Assembly: GCA_947458875.1 (NCBI GenBank)
Contig: CANGZD010000006.1
Coordinates: 1 to 63,976, forward strand
Direction: 5' to 3'
DNA from: Sphingobacteriaceae bacterium
GTDB taxonomy: Bacteria; Bacteroidota; Bacteroidia; Sphingobacteriales; Sphingobacteriaceae
Length of the DNA stretch: 63,976 nucleotides
Shown: piece by piece, positions 26,017 to 35,457 of the stretch
Numbering within the stretch: position 1 is the stretch's first letter
How the letters are laid out: every line of letters starts with the position of its first letter
Notes under the pieces: generated by a model
Databases searched by the model: none
What the model saw: only the letters and a program-made list of their open reading frames with translations
Told to the model about the DNA's origin: nothing
Translations under genes and position numbers: made by a program

Positions 26017-27708
26017 TTAATTATTTAATGTTTCTAATTGGTAAATGACCGCTTCGTAGGGTTTGAAAAAACAGTCTTTAGTAGTGTGTTCGTAATTACT
26101 AATCAATACATTGCTGTTTATGAGGTCAATATTGGTATTTAATACAGCCTGACTTTCTGAAAAATTAAGTACCACCAATAGTTTTTCTTTGTCTAATTGT
26201 CTGGTGTATGCAAAGATTTGGCTATTATTAACATCTACCAGTTCAAATGCTCCGTATATCAGTGTACAGCATTGTTTACGCAGTTGAATCATTTTTCTAA
26301 AATAATTTAATACTGAATCGGGACGACTTTCCTGTTCTTGTACATTAAGTATGGTATGATTTTTATGCACTGCTAACCAGGGTTTGCCTGTTGTAAAGCC
26401 TGCATGCGCTGTATTGTCCCATTGCATGGGTGTTCTGCCATTATCTCTGCTGATTTTGGCATGCGAATTTAGAAATCCCTGATAGTCTTCGTCCTTTTGT
26501 TTTAGCTGATGGTAATAGTTAATAGTATATACATCACGGTAATTTTCAATTTGGGTATGATTAGTATTAACCATACTTATCTCATCGCCATTAAAGATGT
26601 AGGGTGTGGCTCTCATACTTAATAAAAAGGTATGGAGCATTTTTGCAGAGTACTCTCTGTAAGCATCGCTGTCGTTTCCAAAACGACTTACCATGCGACT
26701 CATGTCATGATTCCCAAGATATATGGTGCCCCATCCTTTCTCTACGAATACTTCATCCCACTTTTCAAATATTTTTTTCCATTCCACCAAATCTCGGTTT
26801 TGATCATCGGCATACATGAAATTTTCTTTACTGATGCCAAAGCCCGTATGGTCAAAATGGTAAAATGTTTGTAACTCATTACGCTCCTCATCTACAAACA
26901 AAAGCGCATCTTCAATGCTTATTCCTGAAGCTTCACCTACATTCATGCAATCATACTTAGCAAACACTTCTCGGTTCATTTCCTGTAAATACTCATGTAA
27001 ATGCGGCCCTTTTGAGTAGTATGGGAACCAGGCTCCTACTGGCATGTTTTCCTCCAGAACTGGAAAACGAGTATCTTTAGATATACAAGTAATTACATCT
27101 AGCCTGAAGCCATCTACTCCTTTATCAAGCCAGAACTTCATCATTTCGTACACTGCCTTTCGTACCTCCTCATTTTCCCAATTCAAGTCGGGCTGTTTTT
27201 CGCTGAAGATGTGAAAGTAATAACTATCGGTAGTTGCATCGTATTTCCAAGCATTACTCTCTTTGTCAAAAATACTCCATCTATAAGGTGGTGTACCCTT
27301 TTCTGCATCCCACCAATGGTAAAAATTTCTAAATGGATTATTTCTTGATTTTCTGCTTTCTTTAAACCACAAATGCTCATCACTGGTATGATTAACTACC
27401 AAATCCATTATTAATTTGATCCCATTCTGGTGTAATGTTTCCAATAGCAGATCAAAATCTTCCATTGTTCCAAACTGCGCCATGATTGCTCTGTAATCAG
27501 ATATGTCATAGCCCATATCGTCATTTGGAGATTCATAAATTGGGTTTAACCAAACCACATCTATGCCTAGACTTTTGATATAGTCAACTTTTTCTATGAT
27601 TCCTTTCAAATCGCCTATACCATCCCCATTTGTATCTTTAAAGCTACGGGGATACAATTGGTATACCACCACTTCCTTCCACCAATTTCTTTTTGTTGTA
27701 GGGTGCAT
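26017..27708 (-). CDS. cytoplasmic GH13 alpha-glucosidase (oligo-1,6-glucosidase type)
   Basis: About 563 aa from the ATG at 27708; an in-frame TTG at 27729 overlaps the transporter stop as TTGA and may be used instead. It has no signal peptide. GH13_31-like features: W-W-K-E-V-V-V-Y-Q-L-Y-P-R-S-F, D-T-N-G-D-G-I-G-D-L, D-L-V-V-N-H-T-S, V-D-G-F-R-L-D-V (nucleophile), N-V-G-E-A (acid) and L-G-N-H-D-M-S-R. It would hydrolyse imported di- and oligosaccharides to glucose. Coupling to the upstream transporter gene supports an uptake-then-hydrolysis pathway. Confidence 0.92.
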   Translation of the reverse strand: MHPTTKRNWWKEVVVYQLYPRSFKDTNGDGIGDLKGIIEKVDYIKSLGIDVVWLNPIYESPNDDMGYDISDYRAIMAQFGTMEDFDLLLETLHQNGIKLIMDLVVNHTSDEHLWFKESRKSRNNPFRNFYHWWDAEKGTPPYRWSIFDKESNAWKYDATTDSYYFHIFSEKQPDLNWENEEVRKAVYEMMKFWLDKGVDGFRLDVITCISKDTRFPVLEENMPVGAWFPYYSKGPHLHEYLQEMNREVFAKYDCMNVGEASGISIEDALLFVDEERNELQTFYHFDHTGFGISKENFMYADDQNRDLVEWKKIFEKWDEVFVEKGWGTIYLGNHDMSRMVSRFGNDSDAYREYSAKMLHTFLLSMRATPYIFNGDEISMVNTNHTQIENYRDVYTINYYHQLKQKDEDYQGFLNSHAKISRDNGRTPMQWDNTAHAGFTTGKPWLAVHKNHTILNVQEQESRPDSVLNYFRKMIQLRKQCCTLIYGAFELVDVNNSQIFAYTRQLDKEKLLVVLNFSESQAVLNTNIDLINSNVLISNYEHTTKDCFFKPYEAVIYQLETLNN

Positions 27709-27725
27709 CTTTTTTGTTTTATTGA

Positions 27726-29234
27726 TCAACTGCCAGTTTGGTCATTTATTTGCTTTATGGGAGATTCGCTTACAAACAACCAGCATATGAGCGAAATACT
27801 AAGACAAGCAGTTAATATTAAAAATAGAAAGGAAGAATCACCAACATCACTCAATACCTTAGAAATACCCGGTGTCATCATTGCAGGTAAAACCACACTG
27901 AAATTAAAAAAGCTCATGTATACACCCATTTTTTCTGCCTTAACTTTTTCAGTCATAATGGCAAATACAATGGATATGACGGCTGACCAACCAATGCCAC
28001 ATGTAAACATTCCCAGATAAAAGATAATTTCTGTTGTACCTGACAGGTATAGCATTGCGTAGCCAATCGCCATACATGCAATAGCAATGGTATAAATTTT
28101 TACTTTGCCATAGCGTTTGCTCAGTGGTTCGAGTGCCAATACCGGAAGTAATGCACCAACTAGATTGAGCAGTAAAAAACCTAGTGATAAAATATTGCCT
28201 GCAGTTTGTTCATTTGTTTGAGCTGCATTAGAAAAAAATCTTGAAAACGTATCTGCAATTACATTTGAGGTATCTATGGCTGGCAGCATTTTTTCTGTTA
28301 TGTAAAAATAACTCAACACAAACATGCTCTGTATCCCCAACCATGAAAATGAATGAGCCAATAATATTTTTTGTAAATCATTTTGGTCCGAAGGTTTTTT
28401 TATTCCTTTCCCAATGGTAATTACCCCTAAAATCAATGTGGCTGCCAGACATGCGCACATTACTGCTGTTTGAATATTGTTCCATGCGCCACTCAATACA
28501 ATTTTGTTTATTACCACAAACAAACCAAACACGATAAAACCATACAATGGGAACAACAGTTTAATCGTATTTATCAGTGAAGACTCAGATTTTGCTTCTT
28601 TTACACTTATCACTTTCGTGTTTAATTCTCGTGGCTCTTTTATAAGAATTACTGGAAAGATGGAGAATAGTAATACTACTATTGCCGCTAAATAGATCAA
28701 TGCCAGATTACCAAAGGCAACAGAGATGAAGTAAGCAAAAATTCCAAAAGTACCACTCACTACCTGCATCCATGAATAGGCTTTTGTGCGTTCAGTGCCG
28801 GGAGTTGTTACATCAGCGATGAGGGCCCTTGCAGGATTAAAGGTAACATTGATACTCAAATCTAACATTAAGGACAATATCAGTGCTACCGAGAAAATAG
28901 ATAATCCTGTTGAGTTACTGATGAAACCGATTTCTGGTAAGGCAGAAAGCATGGCCGCCCCCAAGACTCCTCCAATCACTATAAAGGGCCTTCTTCTACC
29001 TCCCATAAACCAATTATGATCACTCATTATGCCTACAATCGGTTGCGCAATTAAGCCTGATACAGGGCCAGCCAACCAGACTAATGCCACATCTTCAATG
29101 TGTAAATTAAATTTTGTACTCAGAATCCAACTTAGGGCGGCTACTTGAGTAGATAAGCAAAAGCCAACCGCTGTTGCAGGTAAACTTAGTAATGCATAAA
29201 AGCTGTTCGTTAATTTCTTTTGAATGGTAAGCAT
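27726..29234 (-). CDS. MFS sugar transporter, SLC45/GPH-like
   Basis: A 502-aa membrane protein with about 12 hydrophobic segments. The first cytoplasmic loop has G-L-I-A-Q-P-I-V-G-I-M-S-D followed by G-G-R-R-R-P-F-I-V-I-G-G, typical of sucrose/maltose proton symporters of the SLC45/GPH group. A similar but shorter motif recurs in the second half (L-S-K-R-Y-G-K-V-K). It most likely imports maltose-like or other disaccharides into the cytoplasm for the following glucosidase. It is third gene of the operon, 9 bases after the epimerase gene. Confidence 0.88.
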   Translation of the reverse strand: MLTIQKKLTNSFYALLSLPATAVGFCLSTQVAALSWILSTKFNLHIEDVALVWLAGPVSGLIAQPIVGIMSDHNWFMGGRRRPFIVIGGVLGAAMLSALPEIGFISNSTGLSIFSVALILSLMLDLSINVTFNPARALIADVTTPGTERTKAYSWMQVVSGTFGIFAYFISVAFGNLALIYLAAIVVLLFSIFPVILIKEPRELNTKVISVKEAKSESSLINTIKLLFPLYGFIVFGLFVVINKIVLSGAWNNIQTAVMCACLAATLILGVITIGKGIKKPSDQNDLQKILLAHSFSWLGIQSMFVLSYFYITEKMLPAIDTSNVIADTFSRFFSNAAQTNEQTAGNILSLGFLLLNLVGALLPVLALEPLSKRYGKVKIYTIAIACMAIGYAMLYLSGTTEIIFYLGMFTCGIGWSAVISIVFAIMTEKVKAEKMGVYMSFFNFSVVLPAMMTPGISKVLSDVGDSSFLFLILTACLSISLICWLFVSESPIKQINDQTGS

Positions 29235-29243
29235 GCAGTTATT

Positions 29244-30131
29244 TTATGTTTTAAGAGCATTTTTTAAATGGTGCATCAGGTTAATATTTATTTCACTTTG
29301 CTTACCTAGTGGTTCTTGCGTGAAAGGCTTTAAAGGCATGTAAGGTGCAGGGCCGAATTCGGGTGTGATAGTGATGAATTCCCAGCCAGCCTCTTTTTTT
29401 TGTTGAATGATTGCTTGCCACCACTTCAAAAACCGCGTCAGATGGTTTCCCCATTCAGGTGCAAATGGGTTATTTACCTGTGGCGATTGTTCGTGTCCTA
29501 CTCTTGCATGAATATGGGATACGTGTGGAATAATTTCTCGAATAATTTCTTCTTGATCTTTTAATAGACTTTCAGATACTGTACAGAAATGAGAAAAATC
29601 TCCAACTAATTCTAATTCAGGGAATTTTTTGAGGTATGGAATGAGGGATGCAGCATGGAAGGAAAACCTACCCCGGTGAGTTTCATGTAAAATACGTACC
29701 CCCGTTTTACTACTTATGTTCATACAGGCTTCAATTACACGGCAGTTGTCATCAAAAGAAAAGTAGTCTTTGCCAGTGTGTGAATTGATAAATGTTGGCC
29801 CCAGGGATATCAATTGCATTAACCGTTTTTCGATACGTTTAATGTAGTCATCTATGTTTTCATTCCCGGGATCGTTAAGCTGCTGCGGTATGAATACAAA
29901 ATCGGGCTTATCTGTAATGATTTCTTCAATCTTTTGCGTGAAACGGTTTAGAAAATCCCTCTTCTCTGGCATATTAATTTCAATACCCTTGAAATTATTT
30001 GCAATCACCGTATCTAGAAAATCCTCAATATCCAATTGCTCCTGTCCCCAATGCGTACAAGTAAACAGCAGATTGATTGCCGACGAATTATGCTGCACAT
30101 TGCCTTTGGAAACCATTGAGTTCATTTGCAT
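29244..30131 (-). CDS. sugar phosphate isomerase/epimerase-like TIM barrel
   Basis: 295 aa from the ATG at 30131, 7 bases after the PhyH stop; the longer frame would overlap that gene by 50 bases. It has the AP-endonuclease-2-type TIM barrel: E-D-F-L-D-T-V-I near the start, then H-E-T-H-R-G-R-F-S, G-D-F-S-H-F, H-I-H-A-R-V-G-H and T-P-E-F-G-P, which supply the metal-binding His and Glu residues. Members interconvert sugars or inositols. Its pairing with PhyH in a sugar operon is a recurrent Bacteroidota arrangement, but the substrate is not known. Confidence 0.85.
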   Translation of the reverse strand: MQMNSMVSKGNVQHNSSAINLLFTCTHWGQEQLDIEDFLDTVIANNFKGIEINMPEKRDFLNRFTQKIEEIITDKPDFVFIPQQLNDPGNENIDDYIKRIEKRLMQLISLGPTFINSHTGKDYFSFDDNCRVIEACMNISSKTGVRILHETHRGRFSFHAASLIPYLKKFPELELVGDFSHFCTVSESLLKDQEEIIREIIPHVSHIHARVGHEQSPQVNNPFAPEWGNHLTRFLKWWQAIIQQKKEAGWEFITITPEFGPAPYMPLKPFTQEPLGKQSEININLMHHLKNALKT

Positions 30132-30138
30132 TGTGTAA

Positions 30139-30963
30139 TTAATTTGAATGCAAAATAGGGTTGATGCTGGTATTGATAATTTCTCCAACAGTTGCTCCAG
30201 GGCACCATGTATTCCAATCGTTTAGTTGATTGTTATTTTCTGGCTGCTTCAATCGCATGTCTCTATCCATGTAAATAATGGTCATCACTTTTCGCATTTG
30301 ATTGGTAGAATTAGCCCCGGCTCGGTGGAAAATCCAGCCTGAGTGGAAACTGATCTCGCCAGCGTCAAAGGGTTCAATTACATGCTTAAAATCTGTTACA
30401 CGGAGCTTTTGCTGTATAAGTACCTCGCTCTCATCGCCAATTTCTAACTCTCGACCTTCCACAATTTGGTGACTGCCTGCACTAAATTCTAAGGGGCCAA
30501 GCGCTAATGGAGTTTCTTGTAAAGGAATCCATGCAGTAATCGTTTTATCAGTCTCCAAAGGCCAGTAATATTGGTCGGCATGCCAGGGTGTAATCCCACC
30601 GCCTCCTTCTTTAAACAGTGCCTGATCGTGGTAAAGGCGTACTCCCTCCGTTTGCATTAAGTCAGTAGCGATTTTTGCTAATCGTTTACTAAATATCAGT
30701 TCTTTAACCAGTTCGTCTTCCCGCCATAGGTTGAATAATTGCAAGAATGCCTTTCCGTAGGTATTTCGGTCTTCCAGAGGTGTTTCCACCGTATTCATTC
30801 TTTTCACCTGTTCTGTAATTACTTCATTGTAAAATCGGAGGGTTTGATCATTAATTACCTGTTTTAATTTGATATACCTGTTCTCTTGATAAAATTGAAT
30901 CTGGTCATTGCTAAGCTCATAGGGCTCGTCTAGAAATGATTTAATGTCGGATGGTAGTTTCAT
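30139..30963 (-). CDS. phytanoyl-CoA dioxygenase (PhyH) family oxygenase
   Basis: A 274-aa Fe(II)/2-oxoglutarate oxygenase. The H-x-D part of the iron triad is in W-H-A-D-Q-Y-Y-W, and the distal His is in S-G-W-I-F-H-R-A-G-A-N. The 2-oxoglutarate-binding Arg is probably in M-R-K-V-M-T. It is the first gene of the six-gene operon. Family members hydroxylate varied small molecules; here the co-substrate is probably a sugar-derived metabolite. It is divergent from the AraC gene, with 117 bases between. Confidence 0.9.
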   Translation of the reverse strand: MKLPSDIKSFLDEPYELSNDQIQFYQENRYIKLKQVINDQTLRFYNEVITEQVKRMNTVETPLEDRNTYGKAFLQLFNLWREDELVKELIFSKRLAKIATDLMQTEGVRLYHDQALFKEGGGGITPWHADQYYWPLETDKTITAWIPLQETPLALGPLEFSAGSHQIVEGRELEIGDESEVLIQQKLRVTDFKHVIEPFDAGEISFHSGWIFHRAGANSTNQMRKVMTIIYMDRDMRLKQPENNNQLNDWNTWCPGATVGEIINTSINPILHSN

Positions 30964-31080
30964 AAAAATCTTTTCTTAAAACTAAGACCCGTTTCCATCA
31001 AACCTTAACACAAAAAAATCAAAAAATAGCACTATATTGACATCTTAATATCTCATAAATGAAATTTTAGATGATATAGT

Positions 31081-31920
31081 ATGAAACCAAGATTTGAGCA
31101 ATTATCGGCCATTAAGGGCAACCAGTCTTTTGTGTGTTATGAATTGAACGTTCCTGCCTTTGGTTTTTATTGGCATTATCATCCTGAGTATGAGTTGACT
31201 TGTATTTTGGAGGGCAAAGGAAAAAAACTAGTTGGCGACAGTTACGAAAATTTTAGGGGAGGTGATTTAGTATTGCTTGGGCCTCATTTACCTCATACCT
31301 GGATTAGCGATAAAGGGTTGAAGGAGCATTGCCGTGCAATTGTTATTCAATTTAGCCCTGTTTTTGCGGAGCAAATCTTACAGTTCCAGGAATTGGCGGG
31401 ACTTGAAAAACTATTTATCAGATCTTACAAGGGTTTACATTTTAATCAGGTAACAACAAATCGGTGTATAGCGCTGATGCAAGAAATGATTGTAGCGAGC
31501 GAAGTGCATAAGTTTAGTTTACTACTGCAAATTTTAGAGCTCTTATCCAACACAGAGTCATCACCACTAGCATCTGCCAAATACAAGGCGATGAAAGGGA
31601 ATGCTAACCAACAGCGTATTAACCAAGTATTTCAGTATGTTGATAATGAATTTAAACAAGGAGTATCTTTAAAAGAGGCAGCTGCTACAATTCATTTATC
31701 TGAAAGCGCCTTTTGTAAATTTTTTAAAAGAGCAAGCGGTAAAACTTTTTCTGAATACACCAACGATATTCGCATTGCGCATGCCTGCCAGCTATTGATG
31801 GAAACCGATGAACCAATAAGTGCAATAGCACTTGAATCCGGATTTGAGTCACTTACCTATTTTAATCGGGTGTTTTTGAAAAAAAAGAAAATGAGACCTC
31901 GAGCTTTTAGAAACTTGTAA
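31081..31920 (+). CDS. AraC-family regulator with N-terminal cupin
   Basis: 279 aa. The N-terminal cupin (about 15-100) has H-Y-H-P-E-Y-E-L and L-L-G-P-H-L-P-H-T-W. The C-terminal pair of helix-turn-helix motifs (about 180-279) includes L-K-E-A-A-A-T-I-H-L-S-E-S-A-F-C-K-F-F-K and I-S-A-I-A-L-E-S-G-F-E-S-L-T-Y-F-N-R-V-F, the AraC signature. By divergent position it is the likely local activator of the PhyH-to-GH92 operon, responding to a sugar bound by the cupin. Confidence 0.92.
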   Translation: MKPRFEQLSAIKGNQSFVCYELNVPAFGFYWHYHPEYELTCILEGKGKKLVGDSYENFRGGDLVLLGPHLPHTWISDKGLKEHCRAIVIQFSPVFAEQILQFQELAGLEKLFIRSYKGLHFNQVTTNRCIALMQEMIVASEVHKFSLLLQILELLSNTESSPLASAKYKAMKGNANQQRINQVFQYVDNEFKQGVSLKEAAATIHLSESAFCKFFKRASGKTFSEYTNDIRIAHACQLLMETDEPISAIALESGFESLTYFNRVFLKKKKMRPRAFRNL

Positions 31921-32155
31921 GGAGTATAGTTTATTCAATTCGTCTGCTGCTATAACCGACTATTGGGTAGCGATCTTGCTCAATACCGAATAAAGATTGT
32001 TCAGGATGCATTAATCTATTTTTTTTATTGAGGAAGAGAGTTGTCATTTGGCCCTTACCAGAGGAATAATCATTGATGCCAAAATAAAAGCCGTATCTTG
32101 CAGCAATTTGAGGGCTGAGGTTCTCTTGCCCTTATCAATAATCCAATCCCCCAAC

Positions 32156-33424
32156 ATGCAATTTCAAAATTTAAACCTGATTGAGCCCATACTCAAATCG
32201 CTCAATGAAGAAAAATATATTACACCTACTCCTGTACAAGCGCAAGCAATTCCGATGGTATTAGCCGGGAAAGATTTATTAGCCTGTGCGCAAACCGGTA
32301 CCGGAAAAACCGCGGCCTTCAGTATCCCCATTCTGCAGCTTTTACATACCAAACCTGTTGATGGGAAAAAGAAAATAAGAAGTTTGGTGCTTACGCCCAC
32401 CCGCGAGTTGGCCATCCAGATCGGCGAAAGTTTTACTGCCTATGGACGACATCTTCGTTTAAACTCAACCGTCATTTTCGGTGGTGTGAATCAGCATGCA
32501 CAAGTTGCTGCCTTGAATAAGGGCATTGATGTGTTAATTGCTACGCCTGGCAGATTGCTGGATTTGATTAATCAAGGTCATGTTCAGTTAAAAGATATCG
32601 AAATTTTTGTGTTGGATGAGGCCGACCGAATGCTCGATATGGGTTTTATCCACGATGTAAAGAAGCTTTTAACCATTTTGCCTAAACAAAGGCAGTCTTT
32701 GTTTTTTTCCGCCACCATGGCTCCAGAGATTATTAAATTGGCCGAGACCATTCTGCAAAATCCTGCCAAGGTGACGGTTACCCCGGTTTCATCAACAGCA
32801 GAAATAATCAGTCAGTCGGTATACTTTGTAGATAAAGGCAATAAAAATTCTCTTTTAGTTGATATTCTAAAAAATCAGGAGATCAAAACGGCTTTGGTGT
32901 TTACTCGTACCAAACATGGTGCCGATAAGGTGGTGAAAATGTTGCTGAAACACCGAATTACTGCCGAGGCTATTCACGGTAATAAAGCACAGAATGCCCG
33001 TCAACGAGCTTTAAATAATTTTAAATCGCAGGCAACCCGGGTTTTAGTAGCTACCGATATTGCCGCCAGGGGTATTGATGTTGACGAACTGGAGTATGTG
33101 ATCAATTACGAAATGCCTAATGTGGCCGAAACTTATGTGCACCGCATTGGCAGAACAGGCCGTGCAGGTGCTAAGGGTACTGCCTATTCTTTTTGCGATG
33201 CCACCGAAAAGCCCTACCTGGCTGATATTGAAAAATTGATTGCTAAAAAAATTCAGGTGGTGGATGGCCATGCTTATCCATTGACAGATCATCATCCGGT
33301 AAAAGCTACCGGAAATGCTTCAACATCTAAAAACCAGCATGCACGGCCGACGCAGCAGCAGGGAGTAAAAAAATCTCCTAAAAAGCGCTGGCGGTCAAAA
33401 AAGAAAAGCGGATCGCTTGCTTAA
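32156..33424 (+). CDS. rhlE: RhlE-type DEAD-box RNA helicase
   Basis: 422 aa from the ATG at 32156; upstream in-frame sequence lacks helicase homology. All DEAD-box motifs are seen: Q motif P-T-P-V-Q-A-Q-A-I-P, A-Q-T-G-T-G-K-T, P-T-R-E-L-A, V-L-D-E-A-D, S-A-T, A-T-D-I-A-A-R-G-I-D and H-R-I-G-R-T-G-R. A basic tail of about 40 residues (K-K-R-W-R-S-K-K-K) likely binds RNA. It unwinds RNA during ribosome assembly or decay. The gene stands alone. The symbol follows the closest subfamily; CsdA-like naming is possible. Confidence 0.9.
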   Translation: MQFQNLNLIEPILKSLNEEKYITPTPVQAQAIPMVLAGKDLLACAQTGTGKTAAFSIPILQLLHTKPVDGKKKIRSLVLTPTRELAIQIGESFTAYGRHLRLNSTVIFGGVNQHAQVAALNKGIDVLIATPGRLLDLINQGHVQLKDIEIFVLDEADRMLDMGFIHDVKKLLTILPKQRQSLFFSATMAPEIIKLAETILQNPAKVTVTPVSSTAEIISQSVYFVDKGNKNSLLVDILKNQEIKTALVFTRTKHGADKVVKMLLKHRITAEAIHGNKAQNARQRALNNFKSQATRVLVATDIAARGIDVDELEYVINYEMPNVAETYVHRIGRTGRAGAKGTAYSFCDATEKPYLADIEKLIAKKIQVVDGHAYPLTDHHPVKATGNASTSKNQHARPTQQQGVKKSPKKRWRSKKKSGSLA

Positions 33425-33477
33425 GTGGAAAGATTCCGATGCTAATTGCTTGTGGTGGGTGTGTTGCACCACTTAAG
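33420..33477. terminator. inverted repeat between helicase and FG-GAP gene
   Basis: CTTAAGTGG (33420-33428) pairs with CCACTTAAG (33469-33477) across a 40-base spacer that itself holds GGTG/CACC. It lies between convergent genes and could form a bidirectional terminator, though no clean T run follows. Confidence 0.35.
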
Positions 33478-33514
33478 TTAATCAACCATTTGAGAGTAGT
33501 CAAATAAGGGGAGG

Positions 33515-34846
33515 TTAAAAAACTGGGTTTATTTCTGTAATAATCAGTGTGCCATCCAAATTACCCCGAATGCCAATAAATTTTAATTTATTGTTGATGG
33601 TAAATGCTTTTAGATAAGTTGGTACCTGGCTAAAAGATAATCGCTGCTCTTTTGTTATTTTTTCGAAGGTTCCCTTTGCATTCTTCCAGATCAGGTTGTG
33701 TAGAAATACCTCGGCACTTCCAAAGTTAGCTGACTTGAATAGTGTTCCATATGATGGATTGAGCACGATATCCTGCCAGCCATCGCCATCTGCATCCACG
33801 ATTTCAAATTCCCGAAATTGGAGGTCATTAAAACTATATTCTAACCTTTGGTTACTAAAAACGTAATCTCCATTTCCATTGTTTGTCCAAATTTCTATCC
33901 CATTGGTTTGATCACCCTCATAGGCTAGAGCAATGTCCATATCGCCATCTTTATCTATATCTACGGCTTTGATAGAGGTTACACCCAAGTTACGCGTTGC
34001 AAAACCAAAAACACCAGGTGTTTTGGCGAATTTGTATTTACCGGTCTGTGTACTGTAACTAAATATCGCAAAACTATATCTGGGTGATGGAAATGCCGGA
34101 TTTATCCCATAATCTGCTCTAATGACTTCAGGTCTCGTGTCTCCTAATACATTTGCAATTAAAACGGCCCCTGCACCATAAGCACCCAGCCAATTGGTGT
34201 AGGAAATCAAATTTCTATCGGCTTGAAACGTGCCATTGCTTTGTTGGATATAGGGGTGAAGGTTATCGAACCAGTTACCCTTAGTGCCCATACTTAAACC
34301 AATGATATCTTTTAATCCATCGTTGTTTAAATCTCCGGTTGAAACGGAATGGTAGAAACTTCTATCGGTTGTGATGGTAGACCAACTGAGCTGATCGCCA
34401 TTGGTTTTTGCAATTACAATATTGCCGAATGGCCAGGTCCCTTGTCTCAATTCCAAACCGTGATCAGCAAATACAACCGTACCGTTATTATCCAGAAGTT
34501 CACTATCACGACCAGCGCCCATTGCTCCTCCGGTATAACTGTTCACATATACCCATTCATTGTTCTTTTTTACCAAGTGTATAGCCGGTATCAAAGGTTC
34601 GTTAAAAAACAGTGTGGGTGAAATGATCAGGTGTTCTACACCATCTTTAATGTAAAGCGTTGTCCCTGAAATGCTTCCATTCAAAGCGGAACCCAAATCA
34701 GCCGAACTGATATTAGCTACCTGCGGGGAGAGACTAGTATTTTTAAAAGTAGTATTTTCTTTTTGAGATGTTTGATTAGTATTGTCTTGTTTTTTACAAG
34801 CTAAAAGGCCAATCCCTAGTAGTATTGAACAAATAATTTTTTGCAT
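33515..34846 (-). CDS. FG-GAP/VCBS-repeat lipoprotein 2
   Basis: 443 aa with a lipoprotein signal (G-I-G-L-L-A-C-K-K-Q). At least four Asp-rich FG-GAP-type loops are visible (G-D-L-N-N-D-G-L-K-D, D-I-D-K-D-G-D-M-D, D-A-D-G-D-G-W-Q-D), giving a beta propeller with calcium sites. It is likely surface-exposed and binding, not enzymatic. Its start lies 83 bases from the shared motif at 34929-34961, which stands between it and the divergent regulator pseudogene, so that motif could control this gene. Confidence 0.85.
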   Translation of the reverse strand: MQKIICSILLGIGLLACKKQDNTNQTSQKENTTFKNTSLSPQVANISSADLGSALNGSISGTTLYIKDGVEHLIISPTLFFNEPLIPAIHLVKKNNEWVYVNSYTGGAMGAGRDSELLDNNGTVVFADHGLELRQGTWPFGNIVIAKTNGDQLSWSTITTDRSFYHSVSTGDLNNDGLKDIIGLSMGTKGNWFDNLHPYIQQSNGTFQADRNLISYTNWLGAYGAGAVLIANVLGDTRPEVIRADYGINPAFPSPRYSFAIFSYSTQTGKYKFAKTPGVFGFATRNLGVTSIKAVDIDKDGDMDIALAYEGDQTNGIEIWTNNGNGDYVFSNQRLEYSFNDLQFREFEIVDADGDGWQDIVLNPSYGTLFKSANFGSAEVFLHNLIWKNAKGTFEKITKEQRLSFSQVPTYLKAFTINNKLKFIGIRGNLDGTLIITEINPVF

Positions 34847-34928
34847 TGGAATTTTTAAATCTACTTATTAGTAAATGCTGAGGCAAGACACTAAATCTAC
34901 AATACTAAATATGATGAATCTATTTTAA

Positions 34929-34961
34929 TTACGTGAATTACGTTTTATCACATATTGAATC
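34929..34961 (+). promoter_or_regulatory. shared motif upstream of regulator pseudogene
   Basis: ACGTGAATTACGTTTTATCAC, then ATTGAATC, is almost identical to the 38.2-kb copy. The -7-like box TATATTTG of that copy has become a T run here, suggesting promoter decay toward the pseudogene. Confidence 0.5.
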
Positions 34962-35017
34962 TCAAAGCCACACTCAATTAAATAATCAAAAGTTTTTTTT
35001 GAGTAAATGCTATGAAA

Positions 35018-35275
35018 ATGAGAGTAGTCGCACTTGTACTTTTATTATTTCTTTTGGGCAGGTTCATAAAGGCTTTAGATGGATAGGTCCCAATCATTCA
35101 TTATTCACGCTCAATATTAAAACGGGAATCCTAAGTGAAGAAAATCTGAAACAAGAGCAGCGTGATTTGGGTAAACTTCAAGTTTCGGAACTTTTACAAT
35201 CAGAACTACCTGGCGATTTCGACATTCATGCTTTTTACAAGGCTGAATCGCTGCTCATAACCGTTCCGGGTACCG
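35018..35275 (+). pseudogene. truncated, frameshifted copy of membrane-tethered regulator
   Basis: The region 34927-35275 duplicates 38213-38577, including the upstream motif. Relative to the intact gene a 16-base deletion removes the end of the signal sequence and shifts the frame, giving a stop about 23 codons after the ATG at 35018. Homology then ends abruptly after about 90 codons at GGGTACCG. The remaining open frame is not expressible as a signal-bearing sensor. It sits between two FG-GAP lipoprotein genes. Confidence 0.85.
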
Positions 35276-35303
35276 AGAAATCCTAGATCGCAGTCTGCAA
35301 ATA

Positions 35304-35457
35304 ATGGGGGAAAGAAATTCAGGAAAAGAAACAAAAACTCAGGAAACCACCAAAAAAGAATCGCTTTCGGTGCATGACCCTTATCCGATTGGTGATAAAT
35401 TTTTGCTCTCTTTTCGGATGGCTGGATATTCAATCTGTAAAGATCTTGATGATAGGT
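35304..35457 (+). other. junction sequence after pseudogene
   Basis: After homology to regulator 2 stops, a 56-codon open frame starts with ATG at 35304 and runs to 35474, into the 3' end of the next gene. Its peptide (S-V-H-D-P-Y-P-I-G-D-K-F) fits no family I know and may be the tail of another truncated gene. I do not call it a gene. Confidence 0.3.
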
